A DNA stretch of 40,644 bases from Paracoccus beibuensis (GCF_026162625.1 NZ_JAOTBD010000034.1:1-40644), one strand, 5' to 3'; counted from the stretch's first letter, positions 8,814 to 15,732 are shown. The notes: generated by a model not told the origin, from the sequence alone. Made by a program: numbers and translations.

Positions 8814-9837
8814 GCACCTTTTCCTTTTATGTTTCTGTGGCTTAGGCTTCTGTCACCCGCCTCTTGTGTCGGGTTTGTGGCAAAGATTGCGTCCGTTACG
8901 GTGCGATCTTTGATAGCGTGAGCGTAGTGCTTCAGGACAATTCCCGCGTCCATCCAGCCGCCCATCTCAGCGACCGTCTTCACGTCGAAGCCTGCGTGAA
9001 GCATGATCGTTGCAAAGCCGTCCCGGCAGCTGTGCGGCGTCAGTCTCTTGATGCCTGCCCGCCTCACCACGCTGTCCCATGACTGCTTCACATTCTGCGC
9101 GTCGAGGTAGAAAAACACCGGCTCTTCCGGCTGCCGATTGCTCGGGATATTTGCCAGCCCGCCAAGACGGGCGGTTGCAGATGTGCGGTGCGGGTCCAAG
9201 GACGAGGCTTCCTGCCGCTCATGGTCACGACCCGACCGGACATATCCACGTCAGCCCAGACAACTCGGACAGCCTCGCCGATCCGCGCTCCTGTCCCGAA
9301 CATGAACATGCAGAGCGCTGCCAGGTGCGGAAGCCCGTCTGCCTTGGCTTGGTCTGCAAAAGTGATGATCCACGCCAGATCCGCGGCCTCGCGCTTCTTC
9401 GCCTCAATCGGGAACCGCTGCACCTTGAGCGGCGCGCACCAGTTCAGAGTTGCGGCGTGGTTTATGATCGCCTGCGTCGGGACAATGACCTGCCGGTTGC
9501 GGGTGGCACCCGAGGCTCTGGGGTAGAGCGTCAGGGCCGATTGCCGGATGCTGCCTGCTGTAATGTTGCGCAGAGGCGTGTCCCGCCAATGGTCCTCGAT
9601 CTTGTCCAGGAACCGCGTCGGCTTTTCTGCTAGGCGATATGCAATAGCCGCCTGCGCCATAGTCACGTCCGCCCCTGGTCCATCCAGGTGACGTTTCCAC
9701 TCTCGGGCTTCAGCTTCCGCCGCGATCCGCAGCGCGAGGGCTTTGTCCGCTGTGCCCGTAGTGCCTCGTAGTCGCCTGCCGGCAGCAGTGCCGCTGAAGT
9801 GCCAGATTTTCCCGCGCTTGTGGATCTTGATGGGCAT
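8810..9837 (-). pseudogene. int: tyrosine recombinase integrase, interrupted by a frameshift
   Basis: The N-terminal part (9837 to about 9160; MPIKIHKRGKIWHFSG) has the phage-type N-terminal and core-binding regions and the first catalytic Arg in GTGARIGEA. The C-terminal part (about 9160 to 8810) is in another frame and has HSCR (HxxR), GGW and the nucleophile Tyr in LKHYAHA. All catalytic residues are therefore present but split over two frames. Adding one G to the GGG run at 9158-9160 gives a continuous ...PPVLAGLANIPSN... sequence, so a single base is missing. This is either a real inactivation or a homopolymer sequencing error. The stop overlaps the detached ATG described at 8804-8813. 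Confidence 0.88.
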
Positions 9838-10007
9838 GGCTTGAAAGCCTCCATGAACAGAGCAACGTCACCGTCTGTCATCAGCGTCTTTTTCCCAATG
9901 ACCCTGCAAGCGCCGATCGCCCGTGCTTTGTCCCTTACCGTCCGTTCTGAGACGCCCAGGTGGGCAGCCAGTTCAGCGGGAGTGATATGCACGGGCAAGA
10001 GGCTCAT
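9663..10007 (-). CDS. small helix-turn-helix protein, excisionase-like, overlapping int
   Basis: The product is 114 residues. The first ~55 form a helix-turn-helix of the excisionase/AlpA type: ITPAELAAHLGVSERTVRDKARAIGACRVIGKKTLMTDGDVALFMEAF. The frame then continues through the integrase start and overlaps it by 175 bases, giving a basic, Ser/Pro-rich tail (PSRSTSAGKSGTSAALLP). I recall similar tails in other Rhodobacteraceae proteins next to integrases, so the overlap may be truly coding. Its start overlaps the stop of the MerR-like gene as ATGA (10004-10007). Likely role: directionality factor for excision, or a regulator. Confidence 0.7.
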   Translation of the reverse strand: MSLLPVHITPAELAAHLGVSERTVRDKARAIGACRVIGKKTLMTDGDVALFMEAFKPCPSRSTSAGKSGTSAALLPAGDYEALRAQRTKPSRCGSRRKLKPESGNVTWMDQGRT

Positions 10008-10534
10008 TCAGGCTGGCTCTCGTACTCTTCCCGCAGCGTCAGCTGTGCACTGATACCAAGGATGGTCATCACGTCATCGAAGACTCGGGAGGCATCGATA
10101 ATCGTTGCGCCAGAGCCGCCAGGCATGGCCGCCGCATAAAATGCGAGCGCGCTGGTTCCCTCCTGAAGCAGGAAGGCATCTGCTCGTGTCGGGCTGACGA
10201 TGAACAAGGTTCGGCTGTTCGGCACTCCAAAGGGAAGCCCCGGAAGCCGTCTAGGACGACCCGGCCGCGATGTGCCAACGTGAGCGAACTCAGCGGCAGA
10301 TCGAGAGATCAGTTTGAGGTCGGTATGGCCGACATCCAAGAGAGCCTTCGCTATGGAGATCTCTATCAGATTGAAGAAGCTGAACGTCCGATGCTTCCCC
10401 GGCTTTCCACCTCCCTCAACGTGAGCTTGCCCTATGATTAGCCCGCGCTTCATCCAATTCTGCAGTTGATCGTTCGTGACGCCAGTCGCTCCAACGATTT
10501 CAGCGTTCACGAAGCGCCTTTGGAAGATAGACAT
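10004..10534 (-). CDS. MerR-like DNA-binding regulator
   Basis: The product is 176 residues. The N-terminal ~70 form a MerR-like winged helix (FVNAEIVGATGVTNDQLQNWMKRGLI, then FFNLIEISIAKALLDVG). The C-terminal 100 residues are unassigned and contain Gly/Pro-rich PGRPRRLPGLPFGVP. The start MSIFQRRF at 10534 was chosen because the promoter and two operator-like palindromes lie immediately upstream, and an upstream in-frame Met would read through them. It is the first gene of merR-xis-int, joined by ATGA overlap to the excisionase. Likely role: autorepressing master switch of the excision operon. Function is inferred from fold and context. Confidence 0.7.
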   Translation of the reverse strand: MSIFQRRFVNAEIVGATGVTNDQLQNWMKRGLIIGQAHVEGGGKPGKHRTFSFFNLIEISIAKALLDVGHTDLKLISRSAAEFAHVGTSRPGRPRRLPGLPFGVPNSRTLFIVSPTRADAFLLQEGTSALAFYAAAMPGGSGATIIDASRVFDDVMTILGISAQLTLREEYESQPE

Positions 10535-10544
10535 GACGTGCTCC

Positions 10545-10600
10545 AAGTGGTTACTTGACCACTTATCGTCCACTCTTGCTAAGTTGTCAAGCGACCACTT
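10545..10600 (-). promoter_or_regulatory. promoter of merR-xis-int with twin operators
   Basis: Two palindromes with the form AAGTKGT-N6-ACCACTT lie at 10545-10564 (perfect arms) and 10581-10600 (one mismatch), 36 bases centre to centre. On the minus strand a good promoter is embedded in them: -35 TTGACA (10590-10585), 17-base spacer, -10 GATAAG (10567-10562). Binding at either site would block polymerase, so autorepression by the adjacent MerR-like protein is the simplest reading. Confidence 0.65.
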
Positions 10601-10674
10601 AAATTCGCCCGCGGCCAAAGTGACCGCGGGCAAACTCCGTCATTCGTCCGGCTGCTGGTCATGCGGCGGCGGGC

Positions 10675-10947
10675 TCAGGCTGCATCGTCCTTCTTCCAGA
10701 TCCCGTGGCCGGTCTGGCGTTGCAGGAATTCGGCACCCTCGATGACAACGTCGTTCAGGGCTTCGGCGATCTCCAGGACATCAGCCACGGCATTGGCTTT
10801 CTGGTCTTCGTTGCAGATCCCGCTACTGTCGTTCTCAAGCGCAAGGCGCGCCGTGAGGATGAGCGAGCCAACTGCGTAAGCGACGTGGTTAGCCCACTGC
10901 ATCGGCTCATCGGTGCGGATGATGTCCTCGATTTTGAGCGGCTTCAT
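10675..10947 (-). CDS. small protein of unknown function (90 residues)
   Basis: The product runs MKPLKIEDIIRTDEP to GHGIWKKDDAA. It appears mostly alpha-helical and slightly acidic; the middle (QKANAVADVLEIAEALNDVVIEG) could form an amphipathic helix. No family is recognised. Its start overlaps the stop of the 96-residue gene as ATGA (10944-10947), so the two form a coupled pair. It ends 140 bases before the merR start, with the merR promoter in the gap, so this pair is a separate transcription unit. Confidence 0.6.
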   Translation of the reverse strand: MKPLKIEDIIRTDEPMQWANHVAYAVGSLILTARLALENDSSGICNEDQKANAVADVLEIAEALNDVVIEGAEFLQRQTGHGIWKKDDAA

Positions 10948-11234
10948 GCTGCACCGCCTTTCGCCGCATGGTGCGCTGCGATGACGAGGCCCTTCTCGTC
11001 GTTCAGCCACACCCAATCGATCGACATGCCGGTGTCGTTGCAGTGGCGCAGGAAGGCGTCGGTGAAGGTGCGCTCGTCCTTGGACCCTTCGAGGATCTTA
11101 TCCGCCGGGAAGGGTGCCGTCCCGGTCCATTCAGCGAACAGGGCGAGGCGGTCGCGGGTGCCGGCGGGCACGCCGGCCACATACTTGCGGGTTTTACCAT
11201 GCGTGCCGGGGGTGTTATGGCAATGATCAGCCAT
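10944..11234 (-). CDS. small protein of unknown function (96 residues)
   Basis: The sequence begins MADHCHNTPGTHGKTRKYVAG and contains GTRDRLALFAEWTGTAPFPADKILEG and GMSIDWVWLNDEKGLVIAAHH. The start at 11234 has GAGGAG seven bases upstream, a convincing ribosome site. The gene is divergent from the RHH gene with an operator-rich gap between them. No family is recognised. It could be an early-gene product or part of a regulatory pair with the downstream 90-residue protein. Confidence 0.6.
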   Translation of the reverse strand: MADHCHNTPGTHGKTRKYVAGVPAGTRDRLALFAEWTGTAPFPADKILEGSKDERTFTDAFLRHCNDTGMSIDWVWLNDEKGLVIAAHHAAKGGAA

Positions 11235-11267
11235 GCTCGATCTCCTCTAAGATCGGGTTTCGGTTAG

Positions 11268-11299
11268 GGCCGGACGGAAATCTCACCTTCCGTTCGGCC
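11268..11299. repeat. 12-bp inverted repeat in the divergent gap
   Basis: Arms 11268-11279 (GGCCGGACGGAA) and 11288-11299 (TTCCGTTCGGCC) pair with one mismatch around an 8-base loop. It lies between the divergent 96-residue and RHH genes and has no U-tract on either strand, so a protein-binding site or mRNA leader hairpin is more likely than a terminator. Confidence 0.45.
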
Positions 11300-11350
11300 T
11301 GAATTCGTGTTAACACGAGAGCATGAAGCCGTCAACTCGTGATAACATGA
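11288..11350 (+). promoter_or_regulatory. promoter and palindromic operators of the RHH gene
   Basis: The -35-like TTCCGT (11288-11293), a 17-base spacer and TAACAC (11311-11316) point to the RHH gene. The -10 lies inside a perfect 14-bp palindrome TCGTGTTAACACGA (11305-11318). A second copy, TCGTGATAACATGA (11337-11350, two changes), lies 32 bases on and covers an alternative start codon at 11347. Two spaced palindromes fit cooperative binding by a ribbon-helix-helix dimer and autoregulation. Confidence 0.55.
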
Positions 11351-11523
11351 AATCGAACAAGCGCCCTCCCGTTACCGGTACGCTCGTCGGCGTTCGGCTC
11401 CAGCCTGACCTTCTCGCCTGGCTGGACGACGAACGGAGCAAGCTAGACCCCGAGCCGACACGGCCTGAGATGGTGCGAATTTATCTGGAAGAGCGGCGCG
11501 GGCGGGCGATCTTCAGAGACTAA
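11323..11523 (+). CDS. ribbon-helix-helix-like small regulator
   Basis: This is the only plus-strand gene of the element: 66 residues from 11323, or 58 from the ATG at 11347. The core GTLVGVRLQPDLLAWLDDERSKLDPEPTRPEMVRIYLEER has the beta strand (T-L-V-G-V-R-L), helix and turn, then helix (PTRPEMVR) pattern of CopG/Arc-type repressors. The choice between starts is open: the promoter places the transcript start near 11323, and neither ATG has a good ribosome site. It probably represses its own promoter and perhaps the divergent 96/90-residue pair, acting as one half of the element's genetic switch. Confidence 0.6.
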   Translation: MKPSTRDNMKSNKRPPVTGTLVGVRLQPDLLAWLDDERSKLDPEPTRPEMVRIYLEERRGRAIFRD

Positions 11524-11548
11524 TAGCTCCCGCGCTTTCTACATTATA

Positions 11549-11614
11549 GGGTCCGAGGTGCTTATCCCGGACCAGCAGCCACGCCGCTATGCACTAGTCG
11601 TGCGTACTACGCAC
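11549..11614. terminator. hairpins between the convergent RHH and RES genes
   Basis: Two stems: GGTCCG/CGGACC at 11550-11573, and GTGCGT-ACT-ACGCAC at 11600-11614, the latter overlapping the RES stop codon. They separate convergent transcription units. U-tracts are absent or weak. Confidence 0.35.
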
Positions 11615-12395
11615 CGCTATCAGTTGTCGGCTTAAATTTATGCGCTAGTGCCCTCAATCTCGGGTCATCTAAAAACAATTCAACAGGGCAGTCGAAGCGA
11701 GTCCGAGGCATCTCCCGGATTGCCTGAGCCCCTCCCGGGCCAAGGAAGATGTTCCAGGTTTCGACTTGTTGCGGAGTGCCGACAAAGCAGCTGGGGTCCA
11801 TTAGAGCAAGGTTCCGTCCGGTGCCGGAAGGCTCACGGACAGATTGGTAGCGTATCAACTGAAGCCCTTCGCCTTGGCCTAAGTTAGCGACAGCCTGGCA
11901 TGCTGAATAGTTCGCTCTGTCAACCCACCTGTCATGATCTGCTGAAAGGGGGTGCTGTGTGAGATCCAGGGATCGCTCACAGGCGATCGATACACTAAAC
12001 AGAGAGTATTGCTTCGCGTCGGAAGGAAATTTTGTTTCTGGAGATTCAGCGAAAAAAAGAAGTCTGTAGAATATCATTTCATGGACGGCGGTCCGACTGT
12101 CTTCCGCCGCATAGAACACGCCGAAAGAACTTGCTGCGGTCCTGAAGCGAGAGTCGTGTCGTGAGCGATACCGAAATGGCGTCGACAGCAAGAACCCGTG
12201 CCCTCGCGCTGCCACAGGAACCGGAGGCTTGGAGGATTCGAGAATGTCTTCGAGCAGCTCCTGCTCATCAGTGGTGTCAACGAGCTTCATCGTTGACACC
12301 ATATGTTGAGCCTCAACGCACCTATAGATCTCTCTCTCGTAGGCCCTAAATTCAGACCGGAGCGCGGCGGCAGTCCAAGTATCTAAGAACGTCAC
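11607..12395 (-). CDS. RES-domain toxin
   Basis: The product is 262 residues. RES toxins degrade NAD+ (as in MbcT and PutRes), halting growth. The domain is recognised by FRTAASSFGVFYAAEDSRTAVHE (R, Y, E positions of the family), followed by QSVREPSGTGRNLALMDPSCF, the usual S...G.N.AL segment near the C-terminus. The probable start is GTG at 12395 with AGAGGG six bases upstream inside the antitoxin gene, giving a 44-base overlap. The N-terminal ~60 residues precede the domain. Base composition is lower in GC than the neighbours, which suggests a separately acquired cargo module. Confidence 0.85.
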   Translation of the reverse strand: MTFLDTWTAAALRSEFRAYEREIYRCVEAQHMVSTMKLVDTTDEQELLEDILESSKPPVPVAARGHGFLLSTPFRYRSRHDSRFRTAASSFGVFYAAEDSRTAVHEMIFYRLLFFAESPETKFPSDAKQYSLFSVSIACERSLDLTQHPLSADHDRWVDRANYSACQAVANLGQGEGLQLIRYQSVREPSGTGRNLALMDPSCFVGTPQQVETWNIFLGPGGAQAIREMPRTRFDCPVELFLDDPRLRALAHKFKPTTDSGA

Positions 12396-12735
12396 TTAAT
12401 CCCTCTGCATTCTTGATGAGGTCAACTGGCTTGCCGCCAAGGGCCGAGTTTTCATTCTGTAGCCAACTCGCTGCAACAGCATCATCACCGCCCGTAATAG
12501 CATCAAGAGAGCGATACATCCTGATCAAGAACACACTTAGTTCATATGGCTTCGTTCCCTCAACAAGAGTATGATTCCCGGTCTTCATCCGAGAGGCAGT
12601 TGCTGGAGACACCCCTACAACCTTCGCCAGATCACGGGCTCCAATGTTCAACCTCTCGCAAGCGTTCACAACAGCTTTTGTTACAACAAAGCTTCGTCCA
12701 GACTTAGTAGCCCGGTCATTCAGGGTTATGTTCAT
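12352..12735 (-). CDS. Xre-type antitoxin of the RES pair
   Basis: The product is 127 residues. A helix-turn-helix (IGARDLAKVVGVSPATASRMKTG, about 32-54) is followed by a region (about 65-120) with FLIRMYRSLDAITGGDDAVAASWLQNENSALGGKPVDLI. This is the MbcA/ParS/Xre (DUF2384-type) toxin-binding domain, where the S-x-W-L-x-x-x-N-x-x-L-x-G-x-P signature is classical. It binds and blocks the NAD+ site of the RES toxin and represses the operon. The start has GAGGAA upstream and the toxin gene overlaps its end. Confidence 0.88.
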   Translation of the reverse strand: MNITLNDRATKSGRSFVVTKAVVNACERLNIGARDLAKVVGVSPATASRMKTGNHTLVEGTKPYELSVFLIRMYRSLDAITGGDDAVAASWLQNENSALGGKPVDLIKNAEGLSDVLRYLDCRRAPV

Positions 12736-12788
12736 CGGTTCCTCACGCGGCGAAGCACTGTTTCATCAGCAGCATTTTTTAGTTTTTA

Positions 12789-12815
12789 CCTCTGTAGAAA
12801 CAGTACAAACAGAGG
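12789..12815. promoter_or_regulatory. inverted repeat upstream of the toxin-antitoxin operon
   Basis: Perfect arms CCTCTGT (12789-12795) and ACAGAGG (12809-12815) flank a 13-base centre that contains another CTGT...ACAG half. It lies 54-80 bases upstream of the antitoxin start, in an AT-rich stretch, where an Xre antitoxin operator is expected. Confidence 0.5.
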
Positions 12816-13373
12816 AAAGTTCCTGCAATAAAGAAGTGCAGAAATTTGTCACTTTGTCGCAGCTTCGCCCTAAGCTTCGGGGACACCTTCCGGCATGTGA
12901 CGGCGGCCGATCGTCAGGTAGAACACTTCCGCAGGGCAAATTTTTGGGGGGCAAACGGCCGTCATGTGCATGTTCCTCTTACCTAATAGTTCACAATAGC
13001 TCATTTGCGAGGATGTTGCCGCGGGGGCTTATCCTGCGCGCGCTATCTCAGCCCACTGCCGCATATGTCTACCTCATGAGTAGCGCTTCCTGTGGTTCTG
13101 ATTGATCCGCTGTACCTGCTGCGGCAGCGTCTTGTTGTTCTGATGGACAGCCTGCGCTGCCACATCGCCGCTGATCTGCTCGACACGAGCCTGCCAGTTG
13201 TCGCCATCGTCCATGACACGCGCACGTCGACAGACCCGCCCGCGGTCGACGCTTGGGCGATGACTGTTGCCAGGACGCGATTGGAATAGTCCCGCAGCAC
13301 GGAGCCGCGTTCTTCAATGCTCAGGCTCCTGGGGAAGCCGGGGGAAGTGCTTTCATGTCAGGGCCTCTGCACG
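12816..13373. other. gap with no confident gene
   Basis: This lies between the toxin-antitoxin promoter and the capsid gene terminator. I see no recognisable protein. A minus-strand frame at 13300-13043 starting with GTG (LRDYSNRVLATVIAQASTAGG) looks coding at first and then appears to hand over, by frame change, to the 46-residue frame at 13214-13074. This may be the remnant of one gene that followed the capsid gene. AT-rich DNA at 12816-12860 belongs to the toxin-antitoxin module. Confidence 0.4.
13074..13214 (-). CDS. possible 46-residue protein or gene remnant
   Basis: The frame starts MDDGDNWQARVEQISGDVAA and ends HRKRYS. It is hydrophilic, Gln/Asn-rich and plausibly helical, unlike the Arg-rich shadow frames on top of it. 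No ribosome site is convincing. It lies downstream of the capsid gene where a head-tail connector would sit in a phage, but its length and sequence do not show that. It could be the C-terminus of a frameshifted gene whose N-terminus is the 13300 frame. Confidence 0.3.
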   Translation of the reverse strand: MDDGDNWQARVEQISGDVAAQAVHQNNKTLPQQVQRINQNHRKRYS

Positions 13374-13387
13374 CTGAGAAAGGGAAA

Positions 13388-13407
13388 GGGGCGCCCTGCA
13401 GCGCCCC
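13388..13407 (-). terminator. terminator of the capsid operon
   Basis: The stem GGGGCGC (13388-13394) / GCGCCCC (13401-13407) with a 6-base loop lies 9 bases after the capsid stop. On the minus strand it is followed by a pyrimidine-rich CTTTCCCTTTCTC run, which makes it the best intrinsic-terminator candidate in the element. Confidence 0.6.
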
Positions 13408-13415
13408 TAGTGGCC

Positions 13416-14600
13416 TCAGGCGGCGGCGAAGCTGCCGTAGGTCAGGGCCAGCGGGTCCTTGATCGCCATGGCGAGGCGTTCTTCGGCCAGGATCGCGACC
13501 AGGTTGCGGGTGAAGAAGTCCGCGTGCTCCGTGCTGACCATCACGACGGGCTGCCACCGGTCATAGATCGTCGCGGCGCGGCGGAAGGCGCCGACCAGGA
13601 AGGCGCCCTGTGTCATCGAAGCCGTTTCGACCACGGGCAGGCCAAAGAGGCGCGGCTCGACCGTATCGCCGGGATTGCCCAGAATGTACTTGCCGTCAGC
13701 GTCCTTGAGGGTCCGCATCCGCATCCAGTCGGTTGGGTGCACGATGATACCATCGGCCGGCAGGTTGGCCGTAGCGTTCTGCAGAATGGCCGCTGCGATC
13801 GTGTCAATCAGCGTCGGCCCGGTGATGCCCAGGCTATCGACGAAGGCCGTCGCGTTGGGGATCAGGCCCGTCAGGTTTCCACCCGTGCCGTCGCCGTTCA
13901 GCAGCTGGTCTTCCTCCTTCTCGCGCAGGCCGAAACGAAGCTCCGTGTCGATCAGGTCGCGCAGCTGGGGCGAGTCGCTGAGGACCTGGCGCGATGCCGC
14001 GATCCAGTGAGCGATGACCTGGGTATTGGCGCTCCGAGCTTCCAGCGCCATGTCCGACTTCGGCTTCAGCGCGCCCTCAGCCACGATATCGGCGCCGGTC
14101 GGGCGTTGGGTCTGGACGATGTACTCGGCCGAATTGCTGCTGATCTGCACGACGGGCAACAGGCTGCGAACTGTCAGTTGCTGCCGGGTCAGAAGCGTGA
14201 CCTGCGGGTCGCGGGTCGGCGTGCTGAGGGAACCGCCGCTGGCTGCTCCGGTGGTGATGTCCTTCTGCTCGATCTCCATGCGGAAACGGCCGGGACGGCT
14301 GCGATCTTCCTCGAATTGCTTCAGTTGCGGATTGGCAGCAAACTGCGCGCCCCAAGTCTTCTGGACGTGGCCGAAGGGGTTGCCAGGGCGGCTCGCCTTG
14401 CGATCCAGGTCATCGACCATGTCGTGCGCGTCCTTGGCGACCTGCTCGACCCTCTCGAAGCGCTTCACGGTCTCGTCGATGTGCTGGCCGAACTTCTTCG
14501 CCAGGATCTCGAACGGGTCGCCAGCGTCCTTGGTTTCGATCAGGTGCTGACGTGCGGAGATGATGGCGCGGGCGCCAGGGTTGCGGAATTGGGCGGTCAT
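13416..14600 (-). CDS. HK97-family major capsid protein
   Basis: The product is 394 residues. An N-terminal ~110-residue delta-like scaffolding region (helical, charged; EILAKKFGQHIDETVKRFERVEQVAKDAHDMV) precedes the capsid fold. The fold includes SLLPVVQISSNSAEYIVQTQ, the E-loop region EGALKPKSDMALEARSANTQVIAHWIAASRQVLSDSPQLRDLID, and LLNGDGTGGNLTGLIPNA. It ends with HPTDWMRMRTLKDADGKYILG and LFGLPVVETASMTQGAFLVGAF. All are standard HK97 capsid landmarks. The start overlaps the protease stop as ATGA. The protein would self-assemble into the shell after protease cleavage of the scaffold. Its presence without terminase or portal is the oddity. Confidence 0.95.
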   Translation of the reverse strand: MTAQFRNPGARAIISARQHLIETKDAGDPFEILAKKFGQHIDETVKRFERVEQVAKDAHDMVDDLDRKASRPGNPFGHVQKTWGAQFAANPQLKQFEEDRSRPGRFRMEIEQKDITTGAASGGSLSTPTRDPQVTLLTRQQLTVRSLLPVVQISSNSAEYIVQTQRPTGADIVAEGALKPKSDMALEARSANTQVIAHWIAASRQVLSDSPQLRDLIDTELRFGLREKEEDQLLNGDGTGGNLTGLIPNATAFVDSLGITGPTLIDTIAAAILQNATANLPADGIIVHPTDWMRMRTLKDADGKYILGNPGDTVEPRLFGLPVVETASMTQGAFLVGAFRRAATIYDRWQPVVMVSTEHADFFTRNLVAILAEERLAMAIKDPLALTYGSFAAA

Positions 14601-15283
14601 GTGATCCTCATGCGATTGGTGGCCTTCTCGATCATGTCGGCCAGTTTCTGGGCGCGCTCTTGCGCAAAGGGGTCTGCTGTCAGCGCCGGGAAGCCTCCCG
14701 CCGCGAAGCGTTCTGCAGCCGCCTTTGGAAGCCCTGCTTTGCGCAGGAACTCGACGGCTTCGGGTTTCGTGGAAAGGAAGGGCGCCGCCTTGATGGCAGT
14801 CACTACAGCGTTGGGATTGGCCGGGGCCGAGACGAGGCTGATCTCCACAAGGTCGACCTCCTCAAGCGCCCATGCGCCTTTGCCGAGATAGCGCCGGCCA
14901 TTCTCGGGCGTCACGAAGCCGATGGAGAAGGAAGCGATATCACCAGCGCGGGCATGCTCGAAAGCTTCGCGCCCACGTTCGGTCTTGAGGTTGAACTTAC
15001 CGGTGACACGGAGGCCCTTGGCCTCGTCCTGGATCTCGGTCCAGTGGCCGATCGGGTCTTCGATGCGATGCTGCCAGAGCATCGCCGGTCGCGAGCCGCG
15101 CGAGGCATGGCTTGCAAGCGATTTCGTGAAGGCACCTTTGACGACAATGTCGCCGTGCCTGTCGGGCTCGCCGTCATAGGTCGAGGCCCATCCGGATACG
15201 ATGCCATCGGCTTCGGCTTTCGCCTCAAGCTCGACAGCGGACGCGATCCGCAGGTCATCTGAGTATTTCTGAAGGGGGTTCAT
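14597..15283 (-). CDS. HK97-family prohead protease
   Basis: The product is 228 residues of the herpesvirus-assemblin-like serine protease family that cleaves the capsid scaffold during maturation. Visible are GIVSGWASTYDGEPDRHGDIVVKGAF (start of the fold), PAMLWQHRIEDPIGHWTEI with the catalytic His, the Ser region GDIASFSIGFVTPE, and LEEVDLVEISLVSAPANPNAVV, the usual end of the domain. The C-terminal 60 residues are helical and charged. It is coupled to the capsid gene by ATGA. It is preceded by 150 bases holding a 40-base hairpin. Confidence 0.92.
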   Translation of the reverse strand: MNPLQKYSDDLRIASAVELEAKAEADGIVSGWASTYDGEPDRHGDIVVKGAFTKSLASHASRGSRPAMLWQHRIEDPIGHWTEIQDEAKGLRVTGKFNLKTERGREAFEHARAGDIASFSIGFVTPENGRRYLGKGAWALEEVDLVEISLVSAPANPNAVVTAIKAAPFLSTKPEAVEFLRKAGLPKAAAERFAAGGFPALTADPFAQERAQKLADMIEKATNRMRIT

Positions 15284-15363
15284 TTGCCACCAATGCAGAC
15301 ACGGAAAAGGACGGGGAAAACCCGCTTGCTTTGCCTCGTGCCCGGTGTGGTGGCCGGTGCGGT

Positions 15364-15403
15364 CGAAGGGTGCCGTCGGTATGGTGGCCGATCTGACCCT
15401 TCG
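15364..15403. repeat. hairpin in the leader of the protease-capsid genes
   Basis: Outer arms CGAAGGGT (15364-15371) and ACCCTTCG (15396-15403) are perfect, with an inner TCGG/CCGA pairing. It lies in the 152-base gap between the 79-residue gene and the protease. It could slow or attenuate transcription, or protect an mRNA end. Confidence 0.4.
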
Positions 15404-15435
15404 AATATGGCATGAGCAGCGGAGAACATCAAGTT

Positions 15436-15675
15436 CTAGTGGCGCTGCACATCTTCTAGGTGGTCGAAGATGCCGCTTTCCACGGCGTCAGCGCATCTGC
15501 GGAATGCCTCGGCTGCCTCTTCTTTGCTGGTGAAGCTGACCATGTGTGCCGCCGCGAAGGTCAGCAGGCGGTCGAGCATCATTTCGGGCGATGCGCCGAT
15601 GCTGCTGATCATGGTCCTGCCAGCCTTCGTGATGGTGCGGTCGCAGGCTTTTTTCTGCTTCTCGGTAGGGGTCAT
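15436..15675 (-). CDS. small protein upstream of protease and capsid (79 residues)
   Basis: The start at MTPTEKQKKACDR (15675) is supported by AAAGGAA seven bases before the ATG; a longer frame from 15729 lacks this. The protein is helical: TITKAGRTMISSIGASPEMMLDRLLTFAAAHM, then TSKEEAAEAFRRCADAVESGIFDHLED. No family is recognised. As the first gene of the capsid unit it could be a size-determining, scaffold-adapting or regulatory factor, but nothing in the sequence shows this. Confidence 0.6.
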   Translation of the reverse strand: MTPTEKQKKACDRTITKAGRTMISSIGASPEMMLDRLLTFAAAHMVSFTSKEEAAEAFRRCADAVESGIFDHLEDVQRH

Positions 15676-15732
15676 CGTGTCGTTCCTTTCAGGGGAAGAG
15701 CCGCTCATTGGAGCGAGCGAGGGCGGCAAAAC

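Noticed and set aside
12644..13105. A 153-codon plus-strand frame upstream of the toxin-antitoxin genes
   Set aside because: It overlaps the Xre antitoxin gene and its operator, has low-quality composition and lacks a ribosome site.
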